Below are positions 1-12,200 of a DNA stretch of 20,441 nt, in pieces. How positions within the stretch are numbered: the stretch's first letter is position 1; the number at the start of each line of letters is the position of its first letter. Under the pieces are notes generated by a model that was given only the letters and a program-made list of their open reading frames with translations, searched no databases and was not told the DNA's origin. Made by a program: the position numbers and the translations under genes. The stretch is from Elysia marginata (Eukaryota; Mollusca; Gastropoda; Plakobranchidae), in assembly GCA_019649035.1 (NCBI GenBank), contig BMAT01012657.1:46609-67049 (forward strand), written 5' to 3'.

Positions 1-3000
1 TAAATCATATAATCATAAAGCCAACTTTTTTTAAAGTTACAGAGCTCTAACAAAAAGCCAGTCTGAGAGATATTTGTCTGATTTACTTTGGTTGTCTCTC
101 AAAGCTGCCCTCAACTTTTGCGAAAAATAATTATGAGGAATAATGCATGGACTAACAAAATTATTTGCTTATTTTCTCCTACCCCCCTGCCCCATTCCCT
201 AAACCCCACCCTTCTATCAGTTCCAACTGTCCTTACAACAAATAACATCCAACCTACGCTGCCAGACATGATGACTGACAAGTGAATGGTTCTTACGTAA
301 TTCAACCATTTGATTTTACTATTTTTGCTATAGGAGTTTTTTTCAAGTTTTTTAATATTTTCACATTGTTTCACACAAAGACGTGCGCATTCGTCTAGAA
401 GAAAGGTGAAGGGATTGGCGTTTTCCATATGCATAATGCACATGACCCTGTTAAGATGTAGGTCAAAACCAAAAACAACACAAAGGTTATTATACTCCAA
501 TCAAAACAAAAGTTTTCAAAGAAACGAGTGTTCCCATATACTCTTATTCTTGTTGTAACAATATAGTCTAAACATGAAGAGCATTGTCCATTAGTCTAAA
601 CATGTCTCGTTATGTCGTAATCACTTTATGAAGCCCGGTGCGTAAACTGAGCAGTGTGTTTTCCCACGGTTTGGATTCTATTGGTGCGCATTCAATTTTA
701 TAAGACAAATTACTTAAATCTATAGATTTCATAATAAGATCAGAAACCCTTTAGGCTATCATCATACTGAAGTTTTTATGTATGGGATCATGAAGACAGT
801 CACCTTAAACTGAATTTAAGTTTATCAACTTTTCTAGACTTGAACTATGACTGGACAACAGCCATGGATTACTGTGGCTTGCAAATATTATTCAAAGCCG
901 CATCGATGGTAATCCAACAATAAATTTCTAAACGCTTCTCAAAGTAGTTCATCAAACTTTTTATTTAGTCTTCCTTTTTCTTCAATATTTTCTAAAGTGT
1001 ATCGATGCTAGACAACCAGAGTAGAACTGCCCCAAATTGATTTTATATTATAGTGATTTAAAGCTATACACGGACAAAATCTTGATGTATAATGACTTGC
1101 TTGGTTCGAAAAAAAATATCTTGTGATGCAAAAGTGATAGCAACAGTTGTGAGTTTTTAGACCCAATTAGTAATTTGATTAGAGTGCGAATCATCCTTCC
1201 ATTTGACAGACTTCCTCTAGGATGCCAACGCCTGTGGTAAAAAACGATACATTTTTGCTCTAAACGCATTCCCAATAAAGGGAATAATTTATTTTTTTTC
1301 TAAATGGTGTTAACTAACTTAAGCCAAAAATCCCACTTGAGCTTGTTTGAACTACCCTGGCTATTTTACTCGTGGATCACTCACAGCGTTGCAGTATAGT
1401 TATTTTCTCACCCTCAAATAAACTTTCGTTTTTAATATAATTAACGTTCTGTACCCTTTGCTTCTGTCAAGTTTATCAGGCTTTACAAAAGGTTCGAACA
1501 GAGACTATATGAGCAAAAAGCCGAGCAGCCTAAAATTTAAACAGGTTTTTGAATGACAACCCTAAGTGACCTATGTGACTTAATATTTTGTACAAGTTAG
1601 ATCAAAATACAACTGGAGAGTTTCTCGTAAGAAGACCAGCCAAGGACACAACATGTGTCGTGAAACAAACAAAAAATGAGAGGTAAATTCACTTCTGGCT
1701 GCTTAGCCTTCTAATTAGATCGTTTAGGTTCGACCACAAACTGACAAAACAATGCAATCAGGATCTAAGCATCCGTGGTGTATTGCACTCCGTTACACTG
1801 TCACAGTATTGTCAAAACACTGAGAAGGTGTCGATTGTCAGCTACGACCAAACCCACGCTGACTGACTGATAAACATGAATGTTGGACATCGGTTTCTGT
1901 AGTGGATTATGAACAAGTGCGGCAGAGAGGAAAGGGCTGAGAGGGCATTGATTGCCACTAGATCTTGTTACACAACTTGGATGATGGAAAGAGGGAAGAA
2001 GGACGACGATGGAGGAACAAAGTGTAGGCGGTTCGAAGGCAAAAAAAACCCCACAACAACACAAAAACAAAAGATAGTTATAAAGATGATTGGATAGAAA
2101 GAGATTAGTATGCAAAGCAGTGGTTAGATTTTTAGTTTGGTACAAAAATAGATAGAAATGACGGAAATGAACATTTATAATAAAACAGAAAACAATGTAA
2201 AGATGAAGAATACGCAGTACAGCATTGTTTATGATTTGGACGTGGGAAAGTTGAAGATGACATGATTCTTACAAAAAAGCATCATCAGAAAAAAAATACA
2301 AAAAATATCATAGTTAGATGTAATTAAATATCCCGAAAAATAAAAAAAATGCACGCAGGCACTTTGATATAAAAAAATCTACTGAAACAAGAAAAATCAT
2401 TTAAAAGAAAAGTCATAAATAATAAACAATTATACTGAAACGTGGTAAAATACACAATAGATAACAAAAGTAGATATAAAATTGAATACACATTTGCTAA
2501 AGATACAAAATTAAATACACATTTGCTAAAGACACAAAATTCAAAAACATATTTGCTAAAACGTTTGATCCAAAGAGAGGAAGTCCAAATTTTGTTAAAT
2601 CTAAAAGTTTAAACAATACTTAGCCTAGGAACTCTAAGGCAAGATATTTTTTTCCTTGTTGCATACACGCAACGCCACTATGTTATTTAACAATTTAATA
2701 CCATGGTTACGTCAGTTAGCTTTGCACGTTGTTATTAATAAACATGATTGCTCTGAACACTGTATTTTAAAAGAGTCCCTGTATCTGCTCTTGACTTAGG
2801 TCGCCTATATAACCCGATTGAACGCATCTGCATGCTTTTAAATTTGTCGTATTCTTTTTTTGAAAACTTATCTGATCTTGTTGTTAACAGAACCCAGAGG
2901 ATATCACAGTCGTTATAGTATCTCTTCAACAACCTATCCTGCTTTTCTTATAATTTTAGTTTTTAGAGATAAAAAGCATGGAGATCGAGATGATGAGAAT

Positions 3001-6000
3001 ATAATCATAGGTAGGACAGACGGAGATAGGCTGCAGAAAGGAATTAACACAAATTGGGACAATTCATGAGACGACGAATTCACCGTACGAAAAGTCCATA
3101 GAAATGGACGTCAAGAGAGAGGGGAAAAGAAATAGAATAGGATGACAACGCAACAGAAGAGAGAAGGTTAGAGCAAAGAAAGAAAGAAAGACAGATCTTT
3201 GTCGAGATCAGTCAAGAGGTCACTTCCGTCTGTTGCGCAGAGAACTCTCAAGCTGGTTGGAGTACAGTCATACTTCTTACTGTCCCAATCTAGGGATATC
3301 TGGCGGCTACATTAACCACAGAATAAAGTCGACTCAGTAATCGTACGTTTCCATAAAAATTCCGGATTTAAATTGAAACGATATGTTTTTTTTTTACCTT
3401 TTGGCTTACGGCTTAAAGCAGGCGTTGTTTAATTAGGCTGTCAAGATAATTTACTTCGAAGGTTAAAGCGTATCCTTACTTTTATGCGACATCATAAAAA
3501 ATGTGCCGATCCACTTAAGTTAATATTCCCCATGAAATCTTTATAACACTAAAACTTCACATGAAATTTCTTTCAAATTACAAAAACATTTCATTTTTTT
3601 ACTCATAAATTGGATCTTATCAGACATTCTTAATACTTTTTGTTGAAAATTTGAATTGAATGGTAATAAACCTAGTTCTTTGGTTTAGTATGCGTTTGAT
3701 GTCAAAATGTGCGATAAAATGAGACTAGAATTCTGCATACCACAATTTTTTTTTAAATGGAAAACAATCAATGTGCATGTAGTACGCGATTCATTTCTCA
3801 AGACAAAGCTTCCTTTAAACGACTATTTATCTATGTTTAGTTCAATTCTTAACTAAACTAAAATTGTATTGGATTTGGAGATCCAAACCTTTTTTTTCAA
3901 AGCTTCATTCAAGTTTTTTAAAGTTACTGGTAGTTTTGATCAAACATTTTAAGTCGAATATTATCCTATTTCTAAGTTAATTTTCTGCTAATTAATATTT
4001 TGCTCGATACGAATTCGAAACAGTTTTTAATCGCCACTATTCATATTGGATTACAATAAATATAATCGAGTTGTTCTTTGTCCAACCAGGATTATCTACG
4101 GGCAATTATTTCCCTCATTTATTATATCAAGAAAATCATAATACAAAAAACCCTTAGTCTGCGCTGCGTCAGTTGTCAATAACTACTATTATTCTGTCTA
4201 TGAGAATTTTTTTTGTTTCTACATTACAAGTGTATTTTGGTTTGTACATTGCCGGTGATGGTGTGTAGGTGGACTCTTGGCGTGAAAAATGTGAAACTGT
4301 GACGGTGTTCATATTTTTTTTGTTAACAGTTAGCATTACTTGTTGCACGCTCAGAGATACAGAAAATACCGCCTTCTGGAACTCCACCAATATGATCTGT
4401 GAGATATATTCGCAAACAATGCAAAAAATATCTTGCGTTTATCATTGGTGATTTATTAGGATAATGAAGTCAGGAATGTTTTTTTTTGTTTTATTTTTTT
4501 CATAAAAAAATAATATAATCACGACCGATTGTCATTTCTGTTGATGAAGTATGTTGTAATAAATACAAACACGTTATAATCGGAACCGATGCGATAATTA
4601 TGCCAGCCAAGAAAAACGCTAGTCCCTTCTCATCTTAAACTTTTCATATTTCGATTCTCATAATTATAGTTTCAAGAGATTTAGCTGACTTTATGTGGCT
4701 GTGCATGATAATTTGTTTAAATTTTGTGTGGGAAATATAAAATCTTCCTAGGATAGGATGTAATATATTTTTAAAAATTTTATATTAAAGCAGTTTTTGA
4801 AAAGTTCAGGACTTACTGTGTGTCAGATGCTTTGAATATTTTTAAAAATTGTGGAAAAAAACACTAACGTCATGATAAAAAACTGTGATGTTGCATGCAA
4901 AGACAGACCCTTGTTGTAAAGAGTACAAATGCATCTTTGGAAGTTGCTTCAAATTGTGCCTTTTTCAAATACAAACTTTCAGTTTTGAATTTCGTTGTTT
5001 GAGTAAGGCTTGAAACAGGAGTCTAAGTATACCAAATTGGAACGAAAAAAAGCATTGTAGTGAATGGTAAAGTTAAAAAAAGGAAAATCGTGTGGTTTAA
5101 AAAAAAATCATCGTAAGACCGACTTCGTGAGGCCTGACGCAACTATCAAGTTGAGCTACGTACTTGACACACGGTTCCTGGTTGTAGACCACTTGTGAGT
5201 CATACCATAGACACCCTACCCTGCCCGGGTTTACTGTGTGTTACTGACTGTGAAAATATTCTCATACCGTGACAGCATCATCTGACCGCTTTCACTGTGG
5301 CTGTGTGTGAAGTTGAATTAAAGTTATCGTTATAACCACATTTAGTTGACATCTTGGAAACCAATTGAAGGGTTAATATGTTTGGCACTTTGCAAAGCAA
5401 ATAACGCCTTATATAACCTGATTTTTTGAAAACATTGACAGGGAGACAAAAAGTTCAGGGCGAAGTAGCTAGCAAGTCGCTAAGACAAGTTTTGAGTTAT
5501 GGCCCTTTAAAGTCTAAAACTTGGCTATAATTTTGATAAAGCAGTTGATTTTTTTCTTCGTCGTCTTTAAAAGAGTAGAATACGCTTTTCGAAGCTGTGA
5601 AATGTCGATGTGCTTGATTTATGATCTACACTGGCTGCTTTACATTACAAACAGGATTTTGTTACGTCAATATATAAAAAAATATAGTCAGTTACAGGCA
5701 CTGAATTTCCCAATACACAACTTGAAGTGAATTGATTGTGATATATGCAGGCCTTTCAATTTTTAAAGATACTTGCAATAAGAAGCGCTTGATTTGTATT
5801 TTTCTTTCACAGAAAGAATTTTTGTCCTCAGAGGAACTTTAATTGTAACTATTATAAAAAAAATATATACCGTGCTACCCTCTTTGGTAAATTTATCTGA
5901 AAAAGAAACAACTGTGTTGAACCTATCTGTTTAGTGTAAAAAAAAAATCAGGAACAAAAAGTTCGTTTTCACAAAAACATTTCTTTTGAAAACGTTTGTG

Positions 6001-6206
6001 TTAAGTGGACTTCTTACCACGAAGTAAAATACATCACAAAGAATGACCTATGCCTAACTGAAAATCAAGAGCCATCAAACTAAGATGCATCTATGTTGAC
6101 AAACTGGTTTAGTTATTATCTGTGCTATAATTGCGAGGAAACTTTTTTTTCCATTTGATGTATTGACTTGCTTGTTGTGGGAAACATAATCGGATATTTC
6201 CACAAG
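1..6206. other. Upstream non-coding DNA; no gene seen
   Basis: This is AT-rich sequence with many A and T runs and stops in all frames. The longest open frames are 129 and 114 codons, both on the minus strand; they are low-complexity and match no family I recognise. It holds a small 29-bp tandem repeat at 2475-2562 and a 13-bp direct repeat (TAGTCTAAACATG) at 564-576 and 592-604. The promoter of the YWTD-propeller gene should lie near its right end. A TATAAT at 6126-6131, about 80 bases before the start codon, is the only TATA-like word I would point to, and such words are common by chance in DNA this AT-rich. Non-coding 5' exons further upstream cannot be excluded. Confidence 0.6.
2475..2562. 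repeat. Three-copy 29-30 bp tandem repeat
   Basis: Three consecutive units share the word ATTTGCTAAA, at 2492, 2521 and 2551, giving spacings of 29 and 30 bases. Each unit starts with an ATAAAATT or ACAAAATT-like stretch and the third is the most diverged. This is a short minisatellite in upstream DNA with no evident function. Confidence 0.75.
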
Positions 6207-6276
6207 ATGGAGAGCATTCTACTTGGAGTCTTGCTCAGTTTAGTGCTCCTAGCCAGTCACATTCAAGGTGCGGCAA
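6207..6276 (+). CDS. Exon 1: start codon and signal peptide
   Basis: It encodes 23 residues plus one base of codon 24. The start context has A at -3 and G at +4, a strong eukaryotic initiation context. The peptide has a short n-region (MES), a hydrophobic core (ILLGVLLSLVLLA) and a polar end (SHIQG-AA), which is a classic secretory signal with likely cleavage near residue 21 or 22. The donor is GTAAGT at 6277-6282, an ideal match. Ending here leaves phase 1, and the A joins TC from exon 2 to make an Ile codon. Reading on would stop almost at once at TAA (6282 region), which supports the splice. Confidence 0.88.
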
Positions 6277-9200
6277 GTAAGTAATGCTTGAAAGTTTATC
6301 ATGTCAGTGATAGACCACACAAAATATTTGAATGTAATAATTATAAGACACTGTTAGTCAAATAATGATATTCAAGTTAAAAAAAAAATTGGCATGCATA
6401 GCCTTGGCCCTAAGGGTAAAAGAGATAAAAAGTATTACGCGTAGAGACTAAAATTAAATGATAATGTCAGTAAAATAACTGGGCTAGATCATGGCCTAAT
6501 CCAGACTTTATAAAAAGAAATAAATCTAACTAAATTCAACACAATAATTACAAACAAAGCGGGGTTGAATTTTGTTTGTTTGTGTGCGTGTTATTCCGCC
6601 AAAAATTTTTTTGAAATGTGTAAAATGCGTCGTAAAAGTTATGTCTTTTCGTATCCCTAAAAATCCCTATTCTCAAATGAGTATAACTAATTAGGTTATT
6701 ACTTTAAAAAAAAAATTTTTTTAGCTATTAACCTGGTAAATTTCCTTTTCACGGACTCCCAACTCAACAAACATGTGAGATGTAATTTATACAACATCAA
6801 AGATTGTTGTAATTGTCATTATGTAGGCGTAACTAATGTTTCCCCTTTACAAAACATTAAAATTATAAATAGATACACTATGATAAAACCATAGGCCAAT
6901 GGTTATAAAAATTTGTTAACTTTCTTTTAGCATACTAGTTGAATGCCTTTGACTTTGCGGGTTTAAGTAAACAACGTAAGAATATACTCACCACCAGGCC
7001 TACAATTAGCTTTCATTTATTTTCATCATGCGTTGTTTCTATTTATATAGCTCAACACAGAAGCATGGTAGAATTTTCTTTTGTGTTTTTATTGTTCAAA
7101 GTAAAGAAAATAAGCTTTTATATGAAACTATTATTACACTACCTTCCAATTTTGACTTTAGACTCATTTGGACTGGTTGCAAAACTTCTCGTCTTTCTTT
7201 CGTGAATTTCAGTAAATTATATCTTTAAAAATTTTGCGAAGTAAAAGAAACAAAATAAAAATTAAACACCTGTCTGTTGTGATCGTTGATAAAAGTTGTA
7301 TCTTGCATCATAACTGGCTGATTTTCAGTGCGGTCATATCTCCATTTCTGAGCCAGTTCATTTGAGAAAAAAATGTCTAACCATTATGATACAGTTCAAC
7401 AAATATAAAAGATCTGGTTATGTAGATAGTACTCACATTTCCTATAACTGCTTCTAAAAAAATGCCTATCATGGAACACGGCTTATGTTTACCACAGCCT
7501 CCGATATTCTGACAATGTTTCTTGCATGCAAGAAATTAAACAGCTCATGCTCTTAATTCAGACTTGCCTCGCTGTAGGTTTTAAAACTAGTTTGCTCAAA
7601 TCAACCAAAATCCACACTTAGCCTATTCGAAACGCGTCACACATATAGCTGTAGGTACTAGGCTTATAGGTACTAGGTTTCTAGCCGACCAACTCACTGC
7701 TATGACTCTATAGATGGCTATTAAGTGTTTCTAAACGCGTTTCTAACCGCAATACCCACTGCTTTAAGTCAACTGACGGCTGTTGGGCATTTTCAACCGG
7801 CCAACTCTCTGCTTGCATTATAGAAGTATCTGCTATGCGTTTCTACGGGGCTAACTCACTGATCTAACAATAGGGAATGAGATTAGAGGTAAAACAAGAG
7901 TAACGTCCCTTTTCCAGAAGACAACACTCCAAAATACTATAGTGGTTATTGTAATCTAGACCTAGACTGTAGGGTAAGTTTCTTACTTTTATAAACGATT
8001 TGACATCTAGAACTTAAAAACTATAGAGCTAAATAAAAATTTTATCTTCAAAATAAAGCTGCCGCATAAATTTTAAATTAAAAGATTGTAATATTTGTAT
8101 TCATAAGATAGTGGAGAGACACCAGGAAAGTTCCGCTACTCTTGTTGAAATCTCATTCCCTATAGAGATAGCTATCACGTGTTTCTAACCAGTTAACTCA
8201 CCGATCTAATCACAGAGGTAACTGTTACACATTTCTAACCGGTTAACTAACTGATCTGACTATAGAGATAACTGTTGCGTGTTTCTAACCGGTTAACTAG
8301 CTGATCTGACTATAGAGGTAACTGCTGCACATTTCTAACCGGTTAACTAGCTGATCTGACTATAGAGGTAACTGTTGCGTGTTTCTAACCGGTTAACTAG
8401 CTGATCTGACTATAGAGATAACTGTTCCAAATTTCTAACTATAGAGATACCTTTTTTAACCAGTGAACTAAATGATCTGACTAAAGAGAACAATGTTATG
8501 CATTTCTAACCGATTAACTCACTAATCTGACTATAGGGATACCTGTTATGCGTTCTTAACCGGTTAACTTCGTATCGGTTTGGAGATAGCCGTTACTCAT
8601 TTCTAACCAGTTCACTGACTGATCTGACTGTAGAGATAACTGTTACGCGTTTCTAACCGGCTAAATTACCACGTTAAATATAGAGGTAGTCGTTTGGAGG
8701 TTCTAACCAGCTTTCTCCATAATGGCCTAAACTCTGATCAGCTTGCAAGAAACCTACAGCATGCAGTAGATTATTGCCGTGATATATCTTAGTAGGTTTC
8801 TTTAAAGACAATAGTACACAGTTATAACTAGTTATTCTAAATACCTTTGTTTACTTTCCTTCCTGTGATCTAGCCAAAAAAAAAAGTGGAGACTTGTTTA
8901 AAAGTTAATAGAATGTGTACAGTATAAAGATATGCTATGCAAACAGTTTAGGTTTTTCAATCATTTCAGAGAATAAAATTTAAAAAAACATCGGCAAGAC
9001 AAATATCTTGTCAAGGCCAGCGTTCGACTGACATCACGAATTGTAATGTTGAATAAAATCTTATAATCGTATCCAATCAACATGCTTTTTAACAATGTTT
9101 TTTGCCTCAAAACAATTTAACTTTAGTGTTTCGTACTTTGTTCAATGCAACACGGACCTTCGCCATAGAACTTTTTTTAAAGGAGAATGGTTGCGACAAG

Positions 9201-12200
9201 GTATTAGTAAGCTATGTTTCTCTCAGTGGCAAGGCTGTGGCTGCCAACGCTATTATAAGTCAAAGGTTTCGAATAGTGCTAAGAGTAAGCCTATGCCGGG
9301 CATTTCCACTCAAAACAAATTTCTATTCACTTCTAATGTTATACATTGAGACTTTTCAATCATTAGTTGCGTCCATTATAATATGCTCAATTTCAGCGTT
9401 ACCAGAAAAGCTAACCGTATAAGCAAGCGCAGGGTCAGCTTTGCACTCTACTCTTTCTCTATAGAAGTAATCAGGAGTTAATAATAATAATCGTCGGACT
9501 TGAGATCTGGAGGTCGCGGGTTCGAATCCCGACCATAATATGTTGCAATTGCCTTGGGAAAGCAATACACCCTAAATTTCCCCATTTCATCCACCATGGG
9601 TACCTGGCGAAAGGCAGTTTGCGGAATGTAAGTATTTGAGCGCCTAACAGGCTGTTGTACTGTAATGCTCTGAAATATGAGTTGGATTTGCTCTGGTGTG
9701 TATAGGCCTGCTGGGGTAAATATTTAAAGTCTGGGAGGATTCTAAACATATTTCTTTACTTATTTTTTTATCAACATGAAACTGAATCAGCCAATCTTGT
9801 CATGAGCGGTAGACACAAGGGGACGTATATAAATAAACTTTGAAGGAGAATTTAACATGGAAACTCTTACATCGTAGCTAATGGCCGCCCAAACAGAGCG
9901 ACCGCAGATATTATGTTTATAATAAGAACTCCTATACGAAATATAAAAAGGAAAACAGTCTTATAAGAATCTCTTCTCTTATGTTGATAGTATGCATAAA
10001 AACGTTATCTTTCAGTCTATTCTTTACTGTTCTGTTTTCCCATTTGTCTGGTTTTTTTTTCTATTTCCTGTAATCTTCAACTGATTGTCGATCTCTAGAC
10101 AAAAGAGAGACTTTACCGTCGCGTAGTAGCTATCATCTCTAATCAAATTTCCAACAAAAAAGGGGGTCTAGATAGCTCAGTTGGTAGTNNNNNNNNNNNN
10201 NNNNNNNNNNNNNNNNNNNNNNNNNNNNNNNNNNNNNNNNNNNNNNNNNNNNNNNNNNNNNNNNNNNNNNNNNNNNNNNNNNNNNNNNNNNNNNNNNNNN
10301 NNNNNNNNNNNNNNNNNNNNNNNNNNNNNNNNNNNNNNNNNNNNNNNNNNNNNNNNNNNNNNNNNNNNNNNNNGGAATTGGGCTTGTAAAAATACCCTTC
10401 AATCAATCAAAACCAACAAAAAAAACATCTATCACTTATTCAACTTCAACGAGTGGAGTGGCTGAAATTTCGTTTGAAAAAAAAAACAACAACCATATGT
10501 TTCATGTTTATTTAACAAGTTGGTTTCATTGGAAATCAAAGAAGATTTAATTTTAAATGCCTAGAATATTGAAAATTATTGGATGATGCAATTTAAAACA
10601 AAAATGTGTTCACAGTTTGAAAGATGCACTGTTCTGAGCTTTCATATGTTATAATTATATAAGGAGTTTAAACTTTGTTGAAAGATGTTGAACTTCTCTT
10701 GATGTAGAATATTAAAAGAAATAAATATTACAACAAACTACTCTTAAAAGGCGTTTGCCCTCACTACTATTCTATTTTTATTATTCGACTTGTTACAATG
10801 GCAAAAAATGATAAAAAATATAACACAAAAATACAAATAAAACAAAAGGAAAATAAACGTTATTTGTAGATTGTACTACAAAAGAGTTTTATAATGAATT
10901 ACATAATAAAATATAAACTGAAAAAGGAGAATGTACATATCTTCTACATTAAAGGTGCATACTGTGACAAACTGGTTTGCGTGTCACACTCGCAGTCTTT
11001 TAACTGCGAGTTTCTTTCTCACCCACCTTCGGCCAATATTAAGATTTGGGAAAGCAATTCATCAACTATAATCTCAATTTACTGATTTAGTAAAATGAGG
11101 ATTAGGAACTAGACAAGGTAGGAAACGTTTGTAGACAAAATACTAACAATAACGTTGAACGTCTAATTAGAAGCAGTACTGAAAAGCACTGAAATTGAGA
11201 TAAAATCTATGTACTGTCTTCCTAGATAAACGTTGCGAAGTATTACGTCTGCTTTCTGCAGAGGAAAATAATAATCCTTTCAACAGTTCATTTTAAGGGT
11301 TTCCAGATAGAAGCAAAGAATGCTATGACCAGCTTAACGTAGACCTAAGCAAAGTAGTAAGTTTCAATATTTTTAAAATAGAGAAAAAAGTATAGTGATA
11401 TTTTGATATAACGTTTATACAAGCAATATCAGCTCGCCTTTATTTTGGCCTGTCTTGACAAATTTTCTTGTTGATGATCAAACAACACAGAAAAAATTAG
11501 TTTATGATATTAATGGCAATTCGACGTAGTAGAGCATAAAAAAGTTACTTTAATCAGTTATGCAACAGCAGGACTGAACAGCCCTTATCTTATTATTCGA
11601 ACGGTTTTACTCCTTGAATATGGTTTCTCTAAGAGGAATTTTTTTTATAATAACGAAATACAGGCACTAGAAAGATTGAGCAGCATCAGTGGGTCAGAAA
11701 CCAAGCGGGTCGCTCATCGTGGGCCTCCTTTTAAGTTTGAGTTACTTTTGGCTGAAACCAGACAGAACCTCGCATATCTTATTAGACAGAGCAAGTTTTT
11801 GGTATTAGGAACTAAAATATATCTCTCTGTCTCTCACTCTGCCTGTCTGTCTGTCTGTCTCTCATCTTTTTCTTTTTCTTTTTCTGCATCTCTTTATTGG
11901 CTCTTACGGATGCTTAAAAAGAGTGAGTCATCAATTACTAATAGCTTTTCATTTAATCGTTACGGTTTATTTACCTTTGCTTTTACAAGCAGCGTTAACC
12001 ATTTTAAAGCCTCTGGCGTTTAAAAAAAACAAAGAAACACTGACATGATTTGCAGCTTTCGTAAAGTTAACCAAACACTTAACACTACATGTTTTAGCAG
12101 CTTACTTCAACCACCAGTATCTGAACAAGCGCAAAAGGAAATAAAATGTTACTAGATCTAGATTAAATGTCAAAGAAATGTTTTATTTTTGTTTACCAAA

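Noticed and set aside
111..500. 129-codon minus-strand open frame
   Set aside because: Composition is irregular, it overlaps an open frame on the other strand, no family is recognisable and there are no splice or promoter signals. Likely chance.
1801..2145. 114-codon minus-strand open frame with a hydrophobic stretch
   Set aside because: It is antisense to an A/G-rich stretch, which yields Leu/Phe/Ser-rich peptides by composition. No homology is recognised.
5095..5190. Minus-strand tRNA-like stretch (GTAGCTCAACTTGATAG)
   Set aside because: It is only A-box-like with mismatches, and there is no acceptable B box at tRNA spacing. It could be an old SINE head but is too weak to annotate.
7873..8160. 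piggyBac-type assignment from the GGG/CCC-type ends
   Set aside because: piggyBac elements use TTAA targets. Both copies here are flanked by TA only, without TTAA.
7678..8716. CRISPR-like array (regular ~50-bp repeats)
   Set aside because: There are no unique spacers: the whole 50 bp repeats head to tail, and the context is a eukaryotic intron.
9095..9422. Overlapping open frames of 84 and 106 codons before the SINE
   Set aside because: Two frames are open at once, there are no splice sites fitting the gene's phase, and no motif is seen.
10162..10188. Genuine tRNA gene running into the gap
   Set aside because: The matching 11-bp flanks enclose about 250 bases and the right side ends in a SINE-like tail, so a tRNA-derived SINE explains it better.
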